Below, piece by piece: positions 12,764 to 14,716 of a DNA stretch of 14,716 nt. The stretch covers positions 1-14,716 of the forward strand of contig JAPPMR010000203.1 in the NCBI GenBank assembly GCA_028818995.1. Reading direction: 5' to 3'. Below the pieces are notes generated by a model that was not told the origin of the DNA, did not search any database, and worked only from the letters and a program-made list of their open reading frames with translations. The stretch comes from Candidatus Poribacteria bacterium (lineage in GTDB: Bacteria > Poribacteria > WGA-4E > WGA-3G). Both the position numbers and the translations under genes were made by a program. Position 1 is the stretch's first letter. Every line of letters starts with the position of its first letter.

Positions 12764-13006
12764 CAGGGTTATTCAGTTTTCAGTTTTTCTGTGCATTTTA
12801 TTGCAAACGTTAATATTTATAGTCGCATTGTAGGTCGGGTAGAGCGAAGCGAAACCCGACAATCTTAGTGTGACAGTGCGATCATGTCGGGTTTCGCAAA
12901 CTCAACCCGCAGCATGCCAAAAGCGCATGCTGCGTTGATTTGGACCTACAATATATACTCTCAGTAAAACCTATTAACCGATTATTCTTAAAACTGAATA
13001 ACCCTG
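12764..13006. mobile_element. MITE with 17-bp terminal inverted repeats
   Basis: A 243-base non-coding element. Its ends, CAGGGTTATTCAGTTTT (12764-12780) and the exact reverse complement (12990-13006), are flanked by a perfect 9-base direct repeat, AGAGTCTAC. These are the marks of an insertion by a cut-and-paste transposase supplied from elsewhere. No transposase fragment is seen inside. A 9-bp duplication is compatible with several IS families (IS4-, IS1- or IS256-like), so the parent cannot be named. The interior carries its own palindromic element (12827-12952). The insertion lies 62 bases upstream of the gene at 13078, where it may have replaced or supplied upstream regulatory sequence. 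Confidence 0.85.
12827..12952. repeat. ATTGTAGGTC-bounded palindromic repeat inside the MITE
   Basis: Ends ATTGTAGGTC (12827-12836) and GACCTACAAT (12943-12952) are exact inverted copies. Inside them are GCGAAACCCGAC (12849-12860) with its inverse (12886-12897), and a GCAGCATG/CATGCTGC hairpin near 12908-12932. It starts with TGTAGG like the other palindromes in this window, so it may be a third family member that inserted into the MITE or was carried by it. Confidence 0.65.
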
Positions 13007-13015
13007 AGAGTCTAC
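13007..13015 (+). repeat. Target site duplication, right
   Basis: AGAGTCTAC directly follows the right MITE end and matches 12755-12763 at all nine positions. Confidence 0.8.
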
Positions 13016-13023
13016 AATAAAGA

Positions 13024-13052
13024 TTGCAATCTGTATTGAAAGATGCTACGAT
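13024..13052 (+). promoter_or_regulatory. Candidate promoter for the gene at 13078
   Basis: TTGCAA (13024-13029), 17-bp spacer, TACGAT (13047-13052), each 4 of 6 to consensus. It lies outside the MITE, just right of the target duplication. The predicted start near 13059 leaves room for the ribosome site. Confidence 0.4.
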
Positions 13053-13067
13053 AGGAAAAAATAAAAC

Positions 13068-13071
13068 GGAG
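13068..13071 (+). promoter_or_regulatory. Ribosome binding site that sets the start at 13078
   Basis: GGAG is 6 nt from the ATG at 13078. The longer frame from TTG 13024 has no comparable site and would put 18 polar residues before an obvious membrane anchor. Confidence 0.65.
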
Positions 13072-13077
13072 TGTCAA

Positions 13078-13896
13078 ATGAAAAAAACTACTTGTCTAAT
13101 TCTTGTTGGTATAGGCGTTTTACTTCTGGTAGGTGTTATAATATTTGCGGTGCCATGGTTTGTTAACATGTTTCAAGATATGGGTGAACTTTTTGATAAG
13201 CAAGCAGAATATATGCGAACATTAAGGCAATATGCAAATGAGCCATTAACTGTAGAACAAGAAAAACTACTTGCTCAACTACTTGAAATAGCTGGAGAGA
13301 CTTCCGATCCTCAAAGCACAGAGAATTTAGAGACTCTTCTGTCCACTGAACCCTATCTAACTTACATTAAAACGCAAGATGGTGACGTCTATGCGGATTT
13401 TCAGACTTATGTCGCCGCAATGCCTACATTGACGCATAGAAACGTTGTGCTGGCAAGGCTTCAGGAATTTTGGGGAACAGAGGCAGAACTCACAGAGCAG
13501 GAAATTTGGGTAGACTATTATTATATTATGCGTGATTGGAGCAAAACAGGGAAAGATGCCCATAATAATGGGAAGGAGTTTAAAGAAGTTCTGCAAAGAC
13601 ATTTAGCCGATCCCTTAATGAAGCAGGATTCTGGGACTACGGAATTGGCCTCTAAAATAGTAAAGATGGGGGTAATTTCTAATTTTATAATAGAGGAAAA
13701 TGAAGTGTTTCACCACGCATGGCATAGGCGTTTGCAGAATTACGGAAAACAAGAGGGTTATTTGCGGTCTGCAATCGCAACACCAGCTGAATTTGCTTTG
13801 ATGCGTTCGTTTTTTGAGGATGCTGCCGCGTTTGAATCTTGGATGACAGAACCGTTTAGGGTAGAGGAAAATACTGAAGGACAAGAGAATAAGTAG
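13078..13896 (+). CDS. Membrane-anchored protein E of unknown function
   Basis: Not recognised as a known family. It has 272 residues from the chosen ATG, with a strongly hydrophobic N-terminal anchor (CLILVGIGVLLLVGVIIFAV, about 6-25). A mostly helical, acidic body follows: LTVEQEKLLAQLLEIAGE near 57-74, a Tyr-rich WVDYYYIMRDW in the middle and a very polar C-terminus. The segment LRSAIATPAEFALMRSFFED, then AAAFESWM, weakly resembles the C-terminal domain of protein C (IRETLSRHGTEAGMRHLLEN, then AANWLL). The overall plan is the same as proteins A-C: short inside, one helix, body outside. It may belong functionally to the sigma-propeller cluster although it is separated by the DUF3352-like gene and a 608-base spacer with a MITE. 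Convergent with the dehydrogenase gene, 23 nt away. Confidence 0.82.
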   Translation: MKKTTCLILVGIGVLLLVGVIIFAVPWFVNMFQDMGELFDKQAEYMRTLRQYANEPLTVEQEKLLAQLLEIAGETSDPQSTENLETLLSTEPYLTYIKTQDGDVYADFQTYVAAMPTLTHRNVVLARLQEFWGTEAELTEQEIWVDYYYIMRDWSKTGKDAHNNGKEFKEVLQRHLADPLMKQDSGTTELASKIVKMGVISNFIIEENEVFHHAWHRRLQNYGKQEGYLRSAIATPAEFALMRSFFEDAAAFESWMTEPFRVEENTEGQENK

Positions 13897-13919
13897 CGCG
13901 ATACCCTTCTATTCACCAT

Positions 13920-14716
13920 CTATTTTTTCTTTATCTGTTCCGCCAAGACTGCAATCAATTCTGCTAATGTAGGGAACTGGTCTCGTGCTTCTGGCGATAG
14001 GTCTGCAAGGTGTCTTTCACTAACAAGACGATACATATCCGCTGCACCCATCAAGATATTTGGTGTCAATCCGACATGAGCAAAGGTATCTGAAATTTCC
14101 TCCATTTCGCCAATCCAACGTCTCGCTTTCGGTGGCATGCTGGGTAATCCTCTTTCCATCCGTTCATAAAGTGCTGCCTGACTCAATTTAAATTCTTCTG
14201 TGAGTGCATCTGAAACGCCTAACACTTTTGCTGCGGTTAGCAATTCGGTGCAAAGTGCAGTTAAACCCTTTGTCAAGGAAGCGTAGCACATCTTAATCGC
14301 AGAGGCGAGTCCTATCTCATCGCCAAGTGTGCGTACATCTAACCCATAATCATTCAGTTCTGTGAAAGCATTAAGTTGTGGTCCCGAAGCATAGAAGCGG
14401 GTTGCCCCCGGTCTTCGTGGTGGTGGACCAATGATAGACGCATCAACAAAAACCCCGCCTGCCGATGTAATAACATCTCCTAATTTGCGAACTGTCTGCG
14501 GTGCGATGGCATTGCAGTCTGCATACGTCAGCGTCGTGTCAGTCTGCTGTATTGCTTCCGCGACTAATTCAGCGGCGTTCATTGCTTGTGCTGGCACCAT
14601 AATTGATAGGATAAGGTCTGCTTCAGAGACGAGTTGTGGATACGTCGGTACATCCACAATCCCTGCTTTCTGTGCCAGGTCACGGGTGCGTTGACTTCTA
14701 CCTTCAAGACATGTGA
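13920..14716 (-). CDS. 6-phosphogluconate/3-hydroxyisobutyrate dehydrogenase-like NAD(P)-dependent oxidoreductase (5' end outside window)
   Basis: The frame is open to the right edge: reading upstream of 14657 gives in-frame CLEGRSQRTRDLAQKAGIVD with no stop. The apparent GTG start at 14657 is therefore an internal valine. About 264 residues are visible, so only some 25-40 N-terminal residues, including the GxGxxG strand, are missing. Visible parts are the end of the Rossmann domain (EADLILSIMVPAQA, TYADCNAIAP, GVFVDASIIGPPP, ATRFYASGP) and a helical C-terminal domain beginning LASAIKMCYASLTKGLTALC. The lysine in AIKMCYASLTKG is at the family catalytic position. The C-terminal half resembles the DUF1932 type found in phosphogluconate dehydrogenase-like proteins. 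It is predicted to oxidise a beta-hydroxyacid with NAD(P)+; the substrate is unknown. It probably begins another minus-strand operon right of the window. Confidence 0.88.
   Translation of the reverse strand, partial: TCLEGRSQRTRDLAQKAGIVDVPTYPQLVSEADLILSIMVPAQAMNAAELVAEAIQQTDTTLTYADCNAIAPQTVRKLGDVITSAGGVFVDASIIGPPPRRPGATRFYASGPQLNAFTELNDYGLDVRTLGDEIGLASAIKMCYASLTKGLTALCTELLTAAKVLGVSDALTEEFKLSQAALYERMERGLPSMPPKARRWIGEMEEISDTFAHVGLTPNILMGAADMYRLVSERHLADLSPEARDQFPTLAELIAVLAEQIKKK

Noticed and set aside
12470..13077. CRISPR array, considered because of several repeats in one spacer
   Set aside because: The repeats are inverted, differ from each other and are not regularly spaced; no cas genes are nearby.

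Overview
The window looks like a chromosomal segment from an uncultivated, Gram-negative-type bacterium. My best guess is a member of Candidatus Poribacteria or a nearby lineage. That is inference, based on three things: a PhyH-type dioxygenase paired with a Gfo/Idh/MocA oxidoreductase, a sigma factor fused to a membrane-anchored beta-propeller, and several intergenic palindromes of the TGTAGGAGCGA or GGTAGG..CGGTT type. No rRNA, tRNA, CRISPR array, prophage or transposase gene was seen.

Layout. (1) 1-147: a strong rho-independent terminator for a gene left of the window. (2) 148-2108, minus strand: a two-gene operon, Gfo/Idh/MocA oxidoreductase then phytanoyl-CoA dioxygenase-like protein. 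(3) 2364-3092, plus strand: a secreted protein of unknown function with a possible amidotransferase-like fold. (4) 3103-3300: a nested inverted repeat. (5) 3297-4689, minus strand: a NagB-like deaminase behind a MOSC/YiiM-type gene. The pair is driven by a near-consensus promoter whose start site coincides with the MOSC ATG, so a leaderless mRNA is predicted. (6) 4921-10447, plus strand: the most unusual part. It holds an ECF sigma factor fused through one membrane helix to a large Asp-box beta-propeller, followed closely by three small membrane-anchored proteins. The first two are diverged duplicates sharing the C-terminal motif AGYTLP(D/E)GVDF. (7) After an inverted repeat come a secreted DUF3352-like protein (10640-12469) and, after a 608-base spacer, another membrane-anchored protein (13078-13896). 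The spacer carries a palindromic repeat, a possible small RNA with its own promoter and terminator, and a MITE with 17-bp perfect ends and a 9-bp target duplication. (8) 13920 to the right edge, minus strand: a beta-hydroxyacid or 6-phosphogluconate dehydrogenase-like gene that runs off the window.

How it fits together. The flanking enzymes are ordinary accessory metabolism (oxidation of small organics, amino sugars, detoxification). The central cluster reads as one envelope-directed module. I propose that the propeller senses something outside the membrane, that the attached sigma domain is released or repositioned to direct transcription, and that the small anchored proteins are partners or targets. 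That model is inference; the fusion architecture, gene order and duplication are read directly from the sequence. Four start codons were moved from the longest-ORF position to an internal ATG because the Shine-Dalgarno sequence decides it.
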